64,000 nucleotides of DNA from UBA4416 sp040389965 (GTDB lineage Bacteria > Bacteroidota > Bacteroidia > B-17B0 > Aurantibacillaceae), in assembly GCA_040389965.1 (NCBI GenBank), contig JAZJZF010000083.1, forward strand, positions 1 through 64,000, given 5' to 3'. The translations under genes and the position numbers were made by a program. Of the stretch, positions 26,736 through 35,760 are shown in pieces (position 1 is the first letter of the stretch; the number at the start of each line of letters is the position of its first letter). The notes below the pieces were generated by a model. It was not told the DNA's origin. It searched no databases and saw nothing but the letters and a program-made list of their open reading frames with translations.

Positions 26736-28277
26736 TTAATTTTCTAAGGTTACTAAAACCCATGGCTGTCCGTTGGTTATTTTTTCTGCTCTTGCATCAA
26801 GGTCTTTACGGGTTTCGTATAGCTTGGTAAGCGCTTCTTTTAAATTAGTGTAACTTTTTTTCTCAACTACGTAATAGTAATTGTTTTCAGCGTTTTCTAA
26901 TTGTATGAGTTCAGTATCAATTTTATGATCTCTCAAAAGGATCTTCTGGTATTCTTTAGAATATTTAAAGATCTTATAGATACCCAACACCACACAGTAT
27001 TTGGCATTGGTAACTCCTTCGTACTGCGAACCATCCTGTTCATTTTTTATAGAACCGTATCTTTTTTTGCCGTTACCTTTAAACTCATTTTTGTATTTAT
27101 CATTTTTAGATGAGTTAGTCGTTTTATCAGTATTCTTAGTAGTATTATTTCCTGTTGCAGGTCCGCCGGTTACTTTAATAGAATCAATCAATCTTTTTAT
27201 TTCTTCCTGATTTAAACCTTGTTGCTTAATGCGGTTGAGCTCATCTCTTAATGCCATTACATTTTTATCAAGGCTGTCAACGCGTTTATTGCTTTGTTCC
27301 AGCTTTTGATTCATAAGATCGAGCTGCTCATACAACTCGGTAACGTCCTTTCCCGATGATCTTTTTTGAGAATCCGTATTCTTTGTATTCCCAAATTTTA
27401 ACGAAAGATTAATTTCATGCCCACCCTTGGTATAAGTGTTCATTTTATTAACGTTATAATCGTAGCTATAGCCTACAAGCAAGTAAGGAGTCACCTGAAA
27501 CCTCGCCAGGGCATAGGTGGTGTAAGTTTGGCGATACCCTAATCCAAAGGCAATTTTATTTCTCCAGGTCACAATATCTGATACTTCTATTTGAAACGGT
27601 AAGCCCTGGTGGCTTCTGTAAATTAAAGTAGCCGTATTGTTAAAATTCGTATTTATAGCTTTATCCCATTTAACTCCAACAATATAATAAGGTACTACCT
27701 GCGAGCTTAAATTGGGTTGATAAGTAGCATCATTGTATTTAAATTTTCCGGATAGGAGTTGATTGGCGCTGGCAAAAGCTAAAAAGTTTTTTCTTTTATA
27801 AGCAACAGAAAAATCAGCAGTAGGAAGGGTACTTGCCTGAAGCCTAGGGTAATCAATAAACTCATCGGCATCATATGCATTTATTTTGCTAAAATTTACC
27901 TGAAGCCGTTTAATGCCCCCTTGTAAACCAAAGCTTAAGAAATTGATATCATTTAATTTTATTTTGTAAGAACACGAAATTTGAGCGTTTAAATACGAAA
28001 ATAAGCCAACCTGCTGATAGGTAGTATTTAATCCTAAACCCAGTTTTTTTCCCTTTAAAGGGCTTGAAACAGTTATTTGTGAAAATTCGGGAGAGTCGGC
28101 AAAACCGGACCATAGTTTTTTGTAATACAGGTTCGCTTCGGGCTGTCCTGAAAGGGAACTGTAAGAAGAGCTTAGGGCGAAAATGTTCTGGCTATACTGA
28201 TTAATAATGATCTCATTCTGCGAAAATGAATTTGTTAAATAAAAAAACGTTAAAAAAAATACAAGTATTTGTCTCAT
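26736..28277 (-). CDS. PorP/SprF-family T9SS membrane protein with coiled coil and SPOR-like tail
   Basis: A 513-residue outer-membrane protein. After the signal peptide (about 1-19, 'LTNSFSQ') residues 20-300 form the PorP/SprF barrel ('NQYSQNIFALSSSYSSLSG', 'LGLGLNTTYQQVGLFS', 'LLVGYSYDYNVNKM'). PorP/SprF proteins usually stop near 300-340 residues. This one continues with a heptad-rich coiled coil (about 310-365), an Asn/Lys/Thr linker, and a SPOR-like domain (about 415-513, 'YCVVLGIYKIFKYSKEYQKI' ... 'NGQPWVLV'). SPOR domains bind denuded peptidoglycan glycans, so the fusion could tie the barrel to the cell wall. It heads the toxin-locus operon, with a good promoter just upstream, and is the expected partner of the type B cargo encoded next. 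Confidence 0.88.
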   Translation of the reverse strand: MRQILVFFLTFFYLTNSFSQNEIIINQYSQNIFALSSSYSSLSGQPEANLYYKKLWSGFADSPEFSQITVSSPLKGKKLGLGLNTTYQQVGLFSYLNAQISCSYKIKLNDINFLSFGLQGGIKRLQVNFSKINAYDADEFIDYPRLQASTLPTADFSVAYKRKNFLAFASANQLLSGKFKYNDATYQPNLSSQVVPYYIVGVKWDKAINTNFNNTATLIYRSHQGLPFQIEVSDIVTWRNKIAFGLGYRQTYTTYALARFQVTPYLLVGYSYDYNVNKMNTYTKGGHEINLSLKFGNTKNTDSQKRSSGKDVTELYEQLDLMNQKLEQSNKRVDSLDKNVMALRDELNRIKQQGLNQEEIKRLIDSIKVTGGPATGNNTTKNTDKTTNSSKNDKYKNEFKGNGKKRYGSIKNEQDGSQYEGVTNAKYCVVLGIYKIFKYSKEYQKILLRDHKIDTELIQLENAENNYYYVVEKKSYTNLKEALTKLYETRKDLDARAEKITNGQPWVLVTLEN

Positions 28278-28296
28278 GAAAAGGCATTTTAAAAGT

Positions 28297-28327
28297 CAAA
28301 AATAGTTTATTTAACTAATTTTCACAA
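28297..28327 (-). promoter_or_regulatory. Promoter of the PorP/toxin operon
   Basis: On the minus strand TTG (28325-28327) is followed after 20 bases by TATTTTTG (28297-28304), an exact TAnnTTTG box. Transcription would begin about 12 bases before the ATG at 28277. It is the only good promoter I can see for the row of genes down to 13708. Confidence 0.6.
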
Positions 28328-28337
28328 TTAAATAAAT

Positions 28338-28366
28338 TTTGTTAAATTAGCCTTGGATTAAATTTG
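28338..28366 (+). promoter_or_regulatory. Promoter of the tail-collar gene pair
   Basis: TTTTG (28337-28341) is followed after 17 bases by TAAATTTG (28359-28366), an exact match to the Bacteroidota -7 element. It lies back to back with the promoter of the toxin operon, in a 103-base divergent intergenic region, and about 15 bases before the ATG at 28381. Confidence 0.55.
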
Positions 28367-28380
28367 AAGACATAATTAGA

Positions 28381-29361
28381 ATGATAAAACCTCTACATAT
28401 AATTTTAGTAATCAGCATTTTTTTATCTTATTCTTTAAAAGCCCAAATTGGTATTAATACCTTGGCTCCTGATACTACCGCCGCATTAGATATTTATCCC
28501 AAAGCCAATTCAGGTGGAAAAATGGGAATTTTAATTCCAAGATTGGGCGAAACTACCCGCTTAAGCATGACAAAAGCGGGTAAAGGACTTATGGTGTATG
28601 ATACTACTAATTTGATGTTCTATGTCAATTTAACATCGGGTGCACCAACCTGGTATGCTATTAATCCATGGCGAACCAATGCAACAGCTTCTGCACCGGG
28701 CGATATGTATACAAATAGCACGGTAAACAATGTGGGGATCGGTACAAATAGTCCTTCTGCAAAACTTGATGTGGTTGGAGACATTAAATCCAGCGTTTCC
28801 GTATCAACAAATACATTGGCTGCCAATACCGTTACTGTTACGGGATTTCCTGTAAATCCACTGGTTCCCAGGGGGGCTATTATTATGTGGAGTGGTGGTA
28901 CGCCGCCGACAGGCTGGGGATTTTGTGACGGTACTATTCAAAGCGGACTTCAAACTCCCGATCTCAGAGGGCGTTTTATTGTAGGGTATGATGGAAGCGT
29001 CAATGTTTTACCGACTGTTGCTCCGGCAAACGGAACTACTACAAATTACGGAGCTATTGGCAATACCGGCGGGGAAACAGGACACACGCTGGCAAAGTCA
29101 GAATTACCTAAACATCAGCATACTGTAAATACTTCAACTACTGATGGGGGAGCCGTATCGGTTTCCGGATCGGGGTATGGGTTTTTAAGTACTGCCGGGA
29201 GTTTAATAGGAATGTCGGGAAGTAATTATTCTGCCGATGCATACGACCATTCGCATTCTATATCCGGATCATCGGGTAACGGAACAACGGATGGCTTAAA
29301 TAATCAGGTTCACGAAAATCGCCCACCATATTATGTGTTGGCGTACATTATAAAACTATAA
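28381..29361 (+). CDS. Secreted tail-collar domain protein, copy 1
   Basis: A 326-residue exported protein with a signal peptide (about 1-21, 'SYSLKAQ'). The N-terminal half carries the Bacteroidota surface-protein opening 'IGINTLAPDTTAALDIYP' and 'MGILIPRLGETTR'. The C-terminal half is a phage tail-collar-like domain ('PTGWGFCDGT', 'TPDLRGRFIVGYD', His-rich 'ELPKHQHTV') ending 'ENRPPYYVLAYIIKL'. Collar domains form trimeric tips of tail fibres, and stand-alone secreted versions are common in Bacteroidota without any phage. There is no T9SS sorting domain. The next gene is a paralogue and the following one a T9SS adhesin, suggesting a surface-fibre role. I see no phage structural gene nearby. 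Confidence 0.82.
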   Translation: MIKPLHIILVISIFLSYSLKAQIGINTLAPDTTAALDIYPKANSGGKMGILIPRLGETTRLSMTKAGKGLMVYDTTNLMFYVNLTSGAPTWYAINPWRTNATASAPGDMYTNSTVNNVGIGTNSPSAKLDVVGDIKSSVSVSTNTLAANTVTVTGFPVNPLVPRGAIIMWSGGTPPTGWGFCDGTIQSGLQTPDLRGRFIVGYDGSVNVLPTVAPANGTTTNYGAIGNTGGETGHTLAKSELPKHQHTVNTSTTDGGAVSVSGSGYGFLSTAGSLIGMSGSNYSADAYDHSHSISGSSGNGTTDGLNNQVHENRPPYYVLAYIIKL

Positions 29362-29470
29362 CGATAGAAGGGCAGGCTGGTTAAATTATTTTTTGATATA
29401 AAATATAAAGAATACATCATATCTCAAGTTCATGAAGCCATATTTTGAAAATCCTGTAATCACAAATCCA

Positions 29471-30439
29471 ATGAGTTCGCTCAGACATTTTGTCCTTATC
29501 GTTCTTACATTATTTGCATTTAAAATAAATGCGCAAATCGGTATTAATACCTTAGCGCCTGATACAACTGCAGCTTTGGATATTTACCCGAAAGCCAATT
29601 CAGGTGGAAAAATGGGAATTTTAATTCCAAGGTTAGGCGAAACCACGCGTATGAGTATGACAAAAGCCGCTAAAGGGCTTATGGTATATGATACTACTAA
29701 TTTAATGTTCTATGTAAATTTAACGCCCGGTACGCCAACATGGTATGCCATTAATCCATGGGTAACCAATGCAACGGCTTCGGCACCCAATGCTATGTAT
29801 ACAAATAGCACGGTGGCCAATGTGGGGATAGGAACAACTACTCCTTCGGTAAGACTCGATGTAAACGGAAGTATCAAATCAAACAGTGTTATTTCTACCA
29901 GCACACTTACTACTAATACGCTTTCGGTAACCGGTTTTGCAACCAATGCTTTAGTGCCAACGGGGCTCATTAGTATGTGGAATGGTTCAATAGCCCCTGC
30001 AGGTTGGGGATTATGCGATGGTAGTACATATACTACTCCGGGAGGAACTATTGTTTCTCCTGATTTGAGAGGGAGATTTATATTAAGTTCAGGAACAAAT
30101 ACAGCACCTGCAGTTGGGGATCTTAATCCTGCTTATGTTGTTGGCCAAAAGGGGGGAGAAAATACCCATACTTTATCTGCTGTAGAATCAGGTCTGCCTG
30201 TTCACTCACATATAAGTCCACCTCATGGTCATGGTTCTGCTAATGGAGTATATTCAAGCGGTCCCGGCACTACGGATGTTTATGCGATGGGTAACGCGGA
30301 GTGTTGCACAAATGCCGGAACTCCGCCATTTAGTAGTGTTTCTGTAACTATTAATAATTCGGTGAGTCAAAATGCCTCTGCTGCCCACGAAAACCGTCCT
30401 CCGTATTATGTATTAGCATATATTATTAAATTACCGTAA
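29471..30439 (+). CDS. Secreted tail-collar domain protein, copy 2
   Basis: A paralogue of the preceding gene. I place the start at the ATG at 29471 because it gives a clean signal peptide ('FVLIVLTLFAFKINAQ'); an in-frame ATG at 29432 would add 13 residues before it. Residues from 'AQIGINTLAPDTT' to 'NVGIGT' are almost identical to copy 1, then the middle diverges. The collar part again has 'PAGWGLCDGST', 'SPDLRGRFILSSG' and the ending 'ENRPPYYVLAYIIKLP'. The His-rich loop is longer and different ('LPVHSHISPPHGHGS'), with a CC pair near 'GNAECC'. The variable part lies at the presumed fibre tip, as expected if the two copies bind different partners. The adhesin gene starts four bases after its stop. 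Confidence 0.82.
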   Translation: MSSLRHFVLIVLTLFAFKINAQIGINTLAPDTTAALDIYPKANSGGKMGILIPRLGETTRMSMTKAAKGLMVYDTTNLMFYVNLTPGTPTWYAINPWVTNATASAPNAMYTNSTVANVGIGTTTPSVRLDVNGSIKSNSVISTSTLTTNTLSVTGFATNALVPTGLISMWNGSIAPAGWGLCDGSTYTTPGGTIVSPDLRGRFILSSGTNTAPAVGDLNPAYVVGQKGGENTHTLSAVESGLPVHSHISPPHGHGSANGVYSSGPGTTDVYAMGNAECCTNAGTPPFSSVSVTINNSVSQNASAAHENRPPYYVLAYIIKLP

Positions 30440-30443
30440 CCCT

Positions 30444-33400
30444 ATGGTTCACTTAAAAAAAATAGTTTTTGTATTACTGGCCTTGCTTGGTATTGAAGCA
30501 TCTGCGCAATTCAGTGTAACAAATCCGCAGGGTATTTGTATAAAAGGGAATGCATACATGTATATCAGAAAAGATAATACATTACATGTGGATGGAAATT
30601 TTGTAAACAACAATACCAGTACTATCGTTACACAGTATTTCAGAAGTAACGGAACCATTTCCCTTACCGGGAATCTTATAACCACAAGTCCGATGATCTG
30701 CACAAGAGCCAGTTCATTAACAAGTACCTGTAAATTTATATTTAGCCCAAGAACAGATACCGTTAACATTATCAATAATAACGATTCATTAATATTGTAT
30801 CATGTTATTTTAAACAAGCCTGCGTCCGTTATAAAATTAGGATCGGGTGCAAAAGTAAAAATTCTGGATACCCTCGATTTCCAGGGAGGAAGCATTCAAC
30901 TGAACGGAGGTATTGTGCATTTGAACGAAGTGCACGGAACCCCAAGTTATATCAACCATCCTTATCTTAAAAATGAACGCCATAGCAGCCGGATTTTTGG
31001 AGACAGCGGTTATGTGGAAATGAGACCATTAATAACGGTAAGTACGACTGCTACAAATGGTTTTGTAAATCCTGCTAACCTGGGAGTGTCGTTAACTTAT
31101 ACTGATGTAGTAAATGACTCACTTTTTTTAAGAAGAGGGCATACCAAACAGATTTATGCAGGTAATGGAAGTATTACAAGGTATTTTGATGTGATTGGCC
31201 GTGGCGATGGAATTACGGAGCCTATTAAAATAAACTATATTGATAGTGCCGAATACATTAATTTAGGAATTAACAGAAACAATTTTAAAATTTTTGCTTC
31301 GCAGGGAGCTGATATCAATTATATTGAATTGCCAGGAACCAATACCATTACGGCACATTTGGCAGATGCTACTACCACTACATTTACAGCCGGAAATATT
31401 AGTCCCAATAATTTCAGGGTAACGGTTGCAGATAATATTTGTACAAATCCTCCTATAAGTGCGCTTCCTTCGGGAACCATCCATTTATGTGCAGGAGCTA
31501 CTACTGTGCTTGATGCCGGAAATAATACCGTTATTCCTAATTCAAGTTTAGTATGGAACTGGAGTGGAGGCAGCCCAACGGTTACTGCTACTACTCAAAC
31601 CCTTGCTGTGTCAAGTAATACAGCTATGCAACAGTTTGTGGTTGTTTTAAGAGATGTAAGAGGTTGTATTACGAAAGATACCGTATTTGTTGCTGCAACG
31701 GCGCCAACTCCAACTGTGACTATTTATGGTGCATCTAAATGCTCGAACGATAGTTTAAAATTAAAAGCATTAAGCGGTGTTACATCAGGTACTATAACCA
31801 ATTATTACTGGCAGTTTGGTGATGCTACGACTTATAATACGGCGTTGAACGACACAATTAAAAAATTATACCCTGCTGCAGGTATTTATACGGTTGGTTT
31901 AACGGTTACTTCCAATTATGGTTGTACGGCAAGTGCCACGCAATCGGTTGTAGCCATACCATTGCCGCATGCTGATTTTGTAAGTAACTTCGATTGTGCG
32001 AATAACTGGATGAGTTTTACCAGTACTTCTACGGTTTCGCCTATTGCGGGCTCCATTACTCAGAATTATTGGAATTTTAATACAGCAACTACCTCTACAT
32101 TAACTCCTTTTGGAGCGACCATTAGTCCTAATTATAGCTATACGCCAGGTACGTATTCGGTTCAGTTGGTTGTAAAAACAGGAAGCGGAAGTTGCCGCGA
32201 TACCATTATTAAAACCATTACTGTGTATCAAAAAAATGTAAGTGCATTTACTACATCTAATGCCTGTTTAGGAGATACTGTAAGTTTTGCCAATACTTCT
32301 GTTTGTAATACAGGGCCATGTAATTATGCCTGGGATTTTGGTGATGCAAGCCAATCGGTTGCCCTTAACCCAAAACATGTTTATACCAGTTCCGGTGCTT
32401 ATAATATAAAACTCAAAGTCTTTAATACCCTGGCTTGTACCGATTCTGTAACGGTTCCTGTCATCATAAGCCCTAAACCCAGTATAGCTTTTACAACAAC
32501 TTCTCCCTTATGCCTTGGCAATGCCTCTTATTTTACAAATACAACAAGCATAGCAACCGGCAGTATTGTTTCTTACAACTGGAATTTCGGAAACGGAAGC
32601 ACCTCTACGAATACAAATACATCATTAACCTATACGGCAGCAGGAAATTATAATGTGAGCTTAACGGCTACCAGTAATTTAGGATGCTCTGCAACTCTCA
32701 TACAAAACGTACTTATAGCACCTAAGCCAACAGCACAGTATAATGTGGCAAATGCCTGCCTGGGTCAGAGTTCTAATTTTAATGATAATAGTATAGGCAC
32801 CGGTCTTAGCTATCAGTGGGATTTTGGTAATACAATTACTTCTACATCTGCTAATCCAAATTATACATATCCATCTGCAGGTACTTACAGTACATCACTC
32901 ATCGTTACTAACGGAAGCGGTTGTTCAGATACGAGTAATGTCAACACAACGGTTTACACTATTCCGGCACCGGCTTTAGGAGGAATTATCACAACCTGTG
33001 GCACGTCTTATACTTTAAATGCAGGCCCGGGAACAAGTTATTTATGGCAGCCAATGAATGCTACAAGCCAGTCGGTTACAATTAGTACAAATGGCAATTA
33101 TTCGGTTACTGTAACCAATGGTAATGGGTGTACAGGCAGCGATCAGGTATATGTTGGTTTAAACCTGCCTGTTAAACCACACTTGGGGCACGATACTATT
33201 TCCTGCGGACCTTATGTATTAAATGCAGGTTACCCGGGCAGTACATACACCTGGACGCCAACAGCATTTACTCAAACCATATTGGCAACTGCCACTTTAC
33301 CTTCAACCTATATTGTAACTGTAACTGATATTAATGGTTGTGTAGGTAAAGATACCGTTGTGGTTTCTGTTAATACGCCTCCAACGCTTAGCCTGGGGCC

Positions 33401-34769
33401 AAACATTACACAATGTAAAACAGCACAGGGAGTTACGTTAATACCAACAACGAATGCAAGCATTTATTTATGGAGCAATGGTTCCACGCAATCTACATTG
33501 AATGTAAATAATAATGGCAATTATGCTTTAACCGTTACGGCCGCAAATGGCTGTAAAGCATCTGATACCATTAATGTTAATCTGTTACCATCGCCTATTG
33601 TTAATTTAGGATCCGATGCTATAGTCTGCGGTTCAAAGTTATTGGATGCTCAAAATACAGGCTTCAGTTATTTATGGTCTACCTCAAACACTACACAAAC
33701 CATTACGGCTGTCAATACCGGTTCTTATGCGGTAACGGTTACAAACACAGGGAATGGCTGTGTTGGAAAAGACACTATAAACTTAATTATTGATACACCT
33801 ATTAATGTGTTTTTAGGTAATGACACCTCAACGTGTTCAAACAATGCCTTTGTTTTAAATGCAGGTAATACGGGTTCATCTTATAACTGGTCGAATAGCG
33901 ATACAACGCAAACAGTTGTGGTTGGAAGCTCCGGTGCTTATGGTGTAACCGTAACTAACGGTGCCTGTTCTGCCTTTGATGCAGTTACTATTTCTGTATT
34001 AAATGCACCGGTTATTAATTTAGGAAATAATATCAGGTACTTATGCGGTAACGGCTCTGTGGTATTAAATGCAGGTTCAACAGGAACAGTAAGCTGGGGA
34101 AGTAGCAACGGATTTAGTTCCAATCAGCATGTGGTAAGTGTTTCGCAAACGGGAAATTATTGGGCAACAATTTCTAACGGAGCTTGCTCTGCCAGCGATA
34201 CCGTACAGGTTATTCAATCCAATCTGGTACTTAGTGCTTATTTTATTGCGTCAACAGTTGATACGGTTGGAAAACCTGTTAAGTTTGTGGATGTTTCGGA
34301 GCCTACTCCTACAACCTGGAGCTGGGATTTTGGAGACGGATTTTATAGTACAGAACAAAGCCCTGAACATGCTTTCTTAACAGCACAAACGTATAGCGTT
34401 ACCTTATTGATCAGCAATGGTTTCTGCGAAAGCCAGATCACTAAGGCTTTACAGGTATTAAGAAAAGCCTCTGTTATTCCTAAAGAGAATCCAACAAGTC
34501 TTGGCCTGCTTAATTTTGGGCTATATCCTAATCCAGCCGACAGATCCTTTAAAACCATACTGGAACTGAATGATGTAGCCAACATCGATTTTACGATCTA
34601 TGATGTAACAGGTAAAATGGTTTACAAATTATTTAAAAACCAGGTTTCTGTTTTTGATGAAGAAATAAATATTGAATTCCTTAAGAACGGGTTGTACATG
34701 GTTGAGGTTGTTGCTCAAAGTAATAAAGGATTTGTAAAACAAAAGAGTAAATTGGTTGTCGTGAAATAG
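30444..34769 (+). CDS. PKD/Ig-repeat adhesin-like protein with T9SS type A sorting domain
   Basis: A 1441-residue secreted protein. The signal peptide covers about 1-22 ('LLGIEASAQ'). Residues 25-325 form a beta-rich region without a recognised family. About five PKD domains follow (e.g. 'YYWQFGDATT', 'YAWDFGDASQ', 'YNWNFGNGST', 'YQWDFGNTIT'), then about six Ig-like repeats of 75-80 residues with 'LNAG...YLW/SNS.T.Q....' patterns, and one last PKD near 1290-1350 ('WSWDFGDGFYST'). The final 75 residues are a type A sorting domain ('LNFGLYPNPADRSF', 'FTIYDVTGKMVYK', 'LKNGLYMVEVV'). It is therefore exported through the T9SS and attached to the cell surface. It is four bases downstream of the collar gene and probably in the same operon. 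Confidence 0.88.
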   Translation: MVHLKKIVFVLLALLGIEASAQFSVTNPQGICIKGNAYMYIRKDNTLHVDGNFVNNNTSTIVTQYFRSNGTISLTGNLITTSPMICTRASSLTSTCKFIFSPRTDTVNIINNNDSLILYHVILNKPASVIKLGSGAKVKILDTLDFQGGSIQLNGGIVHLNEVHGTPSYINHPYLKNERHSSRIFGDSGYVEMRPLITVSTTATNGFVNPANLGVSLTYTDVVNDSLFLRRGHTKQIYAGNGSITRYFDVIGRGDGITEPIKINYIDSAEYINLGINRNNFKIFASQGADINYIELPGTNTITAHLADATTTTFTAGNISPNNFRVTVADNICTNPPISALPSGTIHLCAGATTVLDAGNNTVIPNSSLVWNWSGGSPTVTATTQTLAVSSNTAMQQFVVVLRDVRGCITKDTVFVAATAPTPTVTIYGASKCSNDSLKLKALSGVTSGTITNYYWQFGDATTYNTALNDTIKKLYPAAGIYTVGLTVTSNYGCTASATQSVVAIPLPHADFVSNFDCANNWMSFTSTSTVSPIAGSITQNYWNFNTATTSTLTPFGATISPNYSYTPGTYSVQLVVKTGSGSCRDTIIKTITVYQKNVSAFTTSNACLGDTVSFANTSVCNTGPCNYAWDFGDASQSVALNPKHVYTSSGAYNIKLKVFNTLACTDSVTVPVIISPKPSIAFTTTSPLCLGNASYFTNTTSIATGSIVSYNWNFGNGSTSTNTNTSLTYTAAGNYNVSLTATSNLGCSATLIQNVLIAPKPTAQYNVANACLGQSSNFNDNSIGTGLSYQWDFGNTITSTSANPNYTYPSAGTYSTSLIVTNGSGCSDTSNVNTTVYTIPAPALGGIITTCGTSYTLNAGPGTSYLWQPMNATSQSVTISTNGNYSVTVTNGNGCTGSDQVYVGLNLPVKPHLGHDTISCGPYVLNAGYPGSTYTWTPTAFTQTILATATLPSTYIVTVTDINGCVGKDTVVVSVNTPPTLSLGPNITQCKTAQGVTLIPTTNASIYLWSNGSTQSTLNVNNNGNYALTVTAANGCKASDTINVNLLPSPIVNLGSDAIVCGSKLLDAQNTGFSYLWSTSNTTQTITAVNTGSYAVTVTNTGNGCVGKDTINLIIDTPINVFLGNDTSTCSNNAFVLNAGNTGSSYNWSNSDTTQTVVVGSSGAYGVTVTNGACSAFDAVTISVLNAPVINLGNNIRYLCGNGSVVLNAGSTGTVSWGSSNGFSSNQHVVSVSQTGNYWATISNGACSASDTVQVIQSNLVLSAYFIASTVDTVGKPVKFVDVSEPTPTTWSWDFGDGFYSTEQSPEHAFLTAQTYSVTLLISNGFCESQITKALQVLRKASVIPKENPTSLGLLNFGLYPNPADRSFKTILELNDVANIDFTIYDVTGKMVYKLFKNQVSVFDEEINIEFLKNGLYMVEVVAQSNKGFVKQKSKLVVVK

Positions 34770-34812
34770 ATGTATGCATCTGTTATTTAATAATTACCTA
34801 CCGCATTTTAAA

Positions 34813-35736
34813 ATGAAATATAACTATTTAATTGTTCTTCTTTTTACAGGATTACTTGCGTTTCCACAGGGCGATCTTACAAAACAAATACAAACATTAA
34901 TGAGCCAGCTCCGTGCTCAGCAGCCTGTAACTGTTGATCGCGGCAAAATTATAGCATCAGCAAATTATAAAGAAACGTCTGAAGTATTAACTAAATATGC
35001 AAGCGATACGGTTTTAAATGTACGATACGAAGCTCTGAATATGCTTTCCCAATCAGCTATCCGTTCAAAAGATAAAACCCTGATCAAAAAATCAATCCGT
35101 AATACCATTAAAAATAGTGTGATTAATAATACCATTAATAACCAGATCGTAAATCTTTTAAAAAGAAACGCAAAGCAGGATTTTGAAAATGATGAATTAA
35201 TACTAATGAAAGCCACCCTCGAAAGCCGGGAAAACAATATTGGTAATCTGGCTAAGATCTATGCGTTTGCGGGCGGAGCAACTGTTTTAATGGATCTGAA
35301 TGCATTATTGGTGAAACCAAATTTGACGAAAGGCGATAAAAAAGATTTAAAACTGGCATTAACAAGATGCGGAGATGAACGCTATGCAACAAAAATGAAT
35401 GAGACCTTAAAGCAGCAGGTAGTAAATGATGAATTGATCTATTCAGCTTTACCGGATATATTATATACTAAAAATAAAGCGATGTTCTCTTTTCTGCTAG
35501 ATGGTATATTAAGTGACAGCAAAAAATGCAGTAGTGCCAATAACGATGATAATACGCCAATGATATGTGCATACAGGCTCATCGAACAACTGGCACCAGA
35601 GATTGTAGATTTTCCTGCTACAGTAAACGAAAAAGGCGAAATTAATTCGAAAGACCTTCCTAAAACCTTAACAGAGGTAAGAGAATGGATCAAAAAAAAT
35701 AAAGACACTTTCGTTATAAATACTGCTGTTTACTAA
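34813..35736 (+). CDS. Secreted alpha-helical repeat protein
   Basis: The ATG at 34813 (307 residues) is preferred over an in-frame ATG at 34774, because it places a normal signal peptide ('NYLIVLLFTGLLAFPQ') at the N-terminus. The mature protein is mostly helical, with short repeated hydrophobic/charged helices such as 'LNVRYEALNMLSQSAIRSKD', like degenerate HEAT repeats, and no catalytic motif. It follows the adhesin gene by 43 bases on the same strand and ends 24 bases from the convergent Fic gene, with no obvious terminator between. A role as a periplasmic or surface scaffold is conceivable. I do not recognise a family. Confidence 0.6.
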   Translation: MKYNYLIVLLFTGLLAFPQGDLTKQIQTLMSQLRAQQPVTVDRGKIIASANYKETSEVLTKYASDTVLNVRYEALNMLSQSAIRSKDKTLIKKSIRNTIKNSVINNTINNQIVNLLKRNAKQDFENDELILMKATLESRENNIGNLAKIYAFAGGATVLMDLNALLVKPNLTKGDKKDLKLALTRCGDERYATKMNETLKQQVVNDELIYSALPDILYTKNKAMFSFLLDGILSDSKKCSSANNDDNTPMICAYRLIEQLAPEIVDFPATVNEKGEINSKDLPKTLTEVREWIKKNKDTFVINTAVY

Positions 35737-35760
35737 TTGTAAAAAAATAGAAATCGGATT

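Noticed and set aside
28381..30439. Tail-collar genes as part of a prophage
   Set aside because: Both have signal peptides and stand beside a T9SS adhesin; no terminase, capsid, portal, tail or integrase gene is visible in the window.
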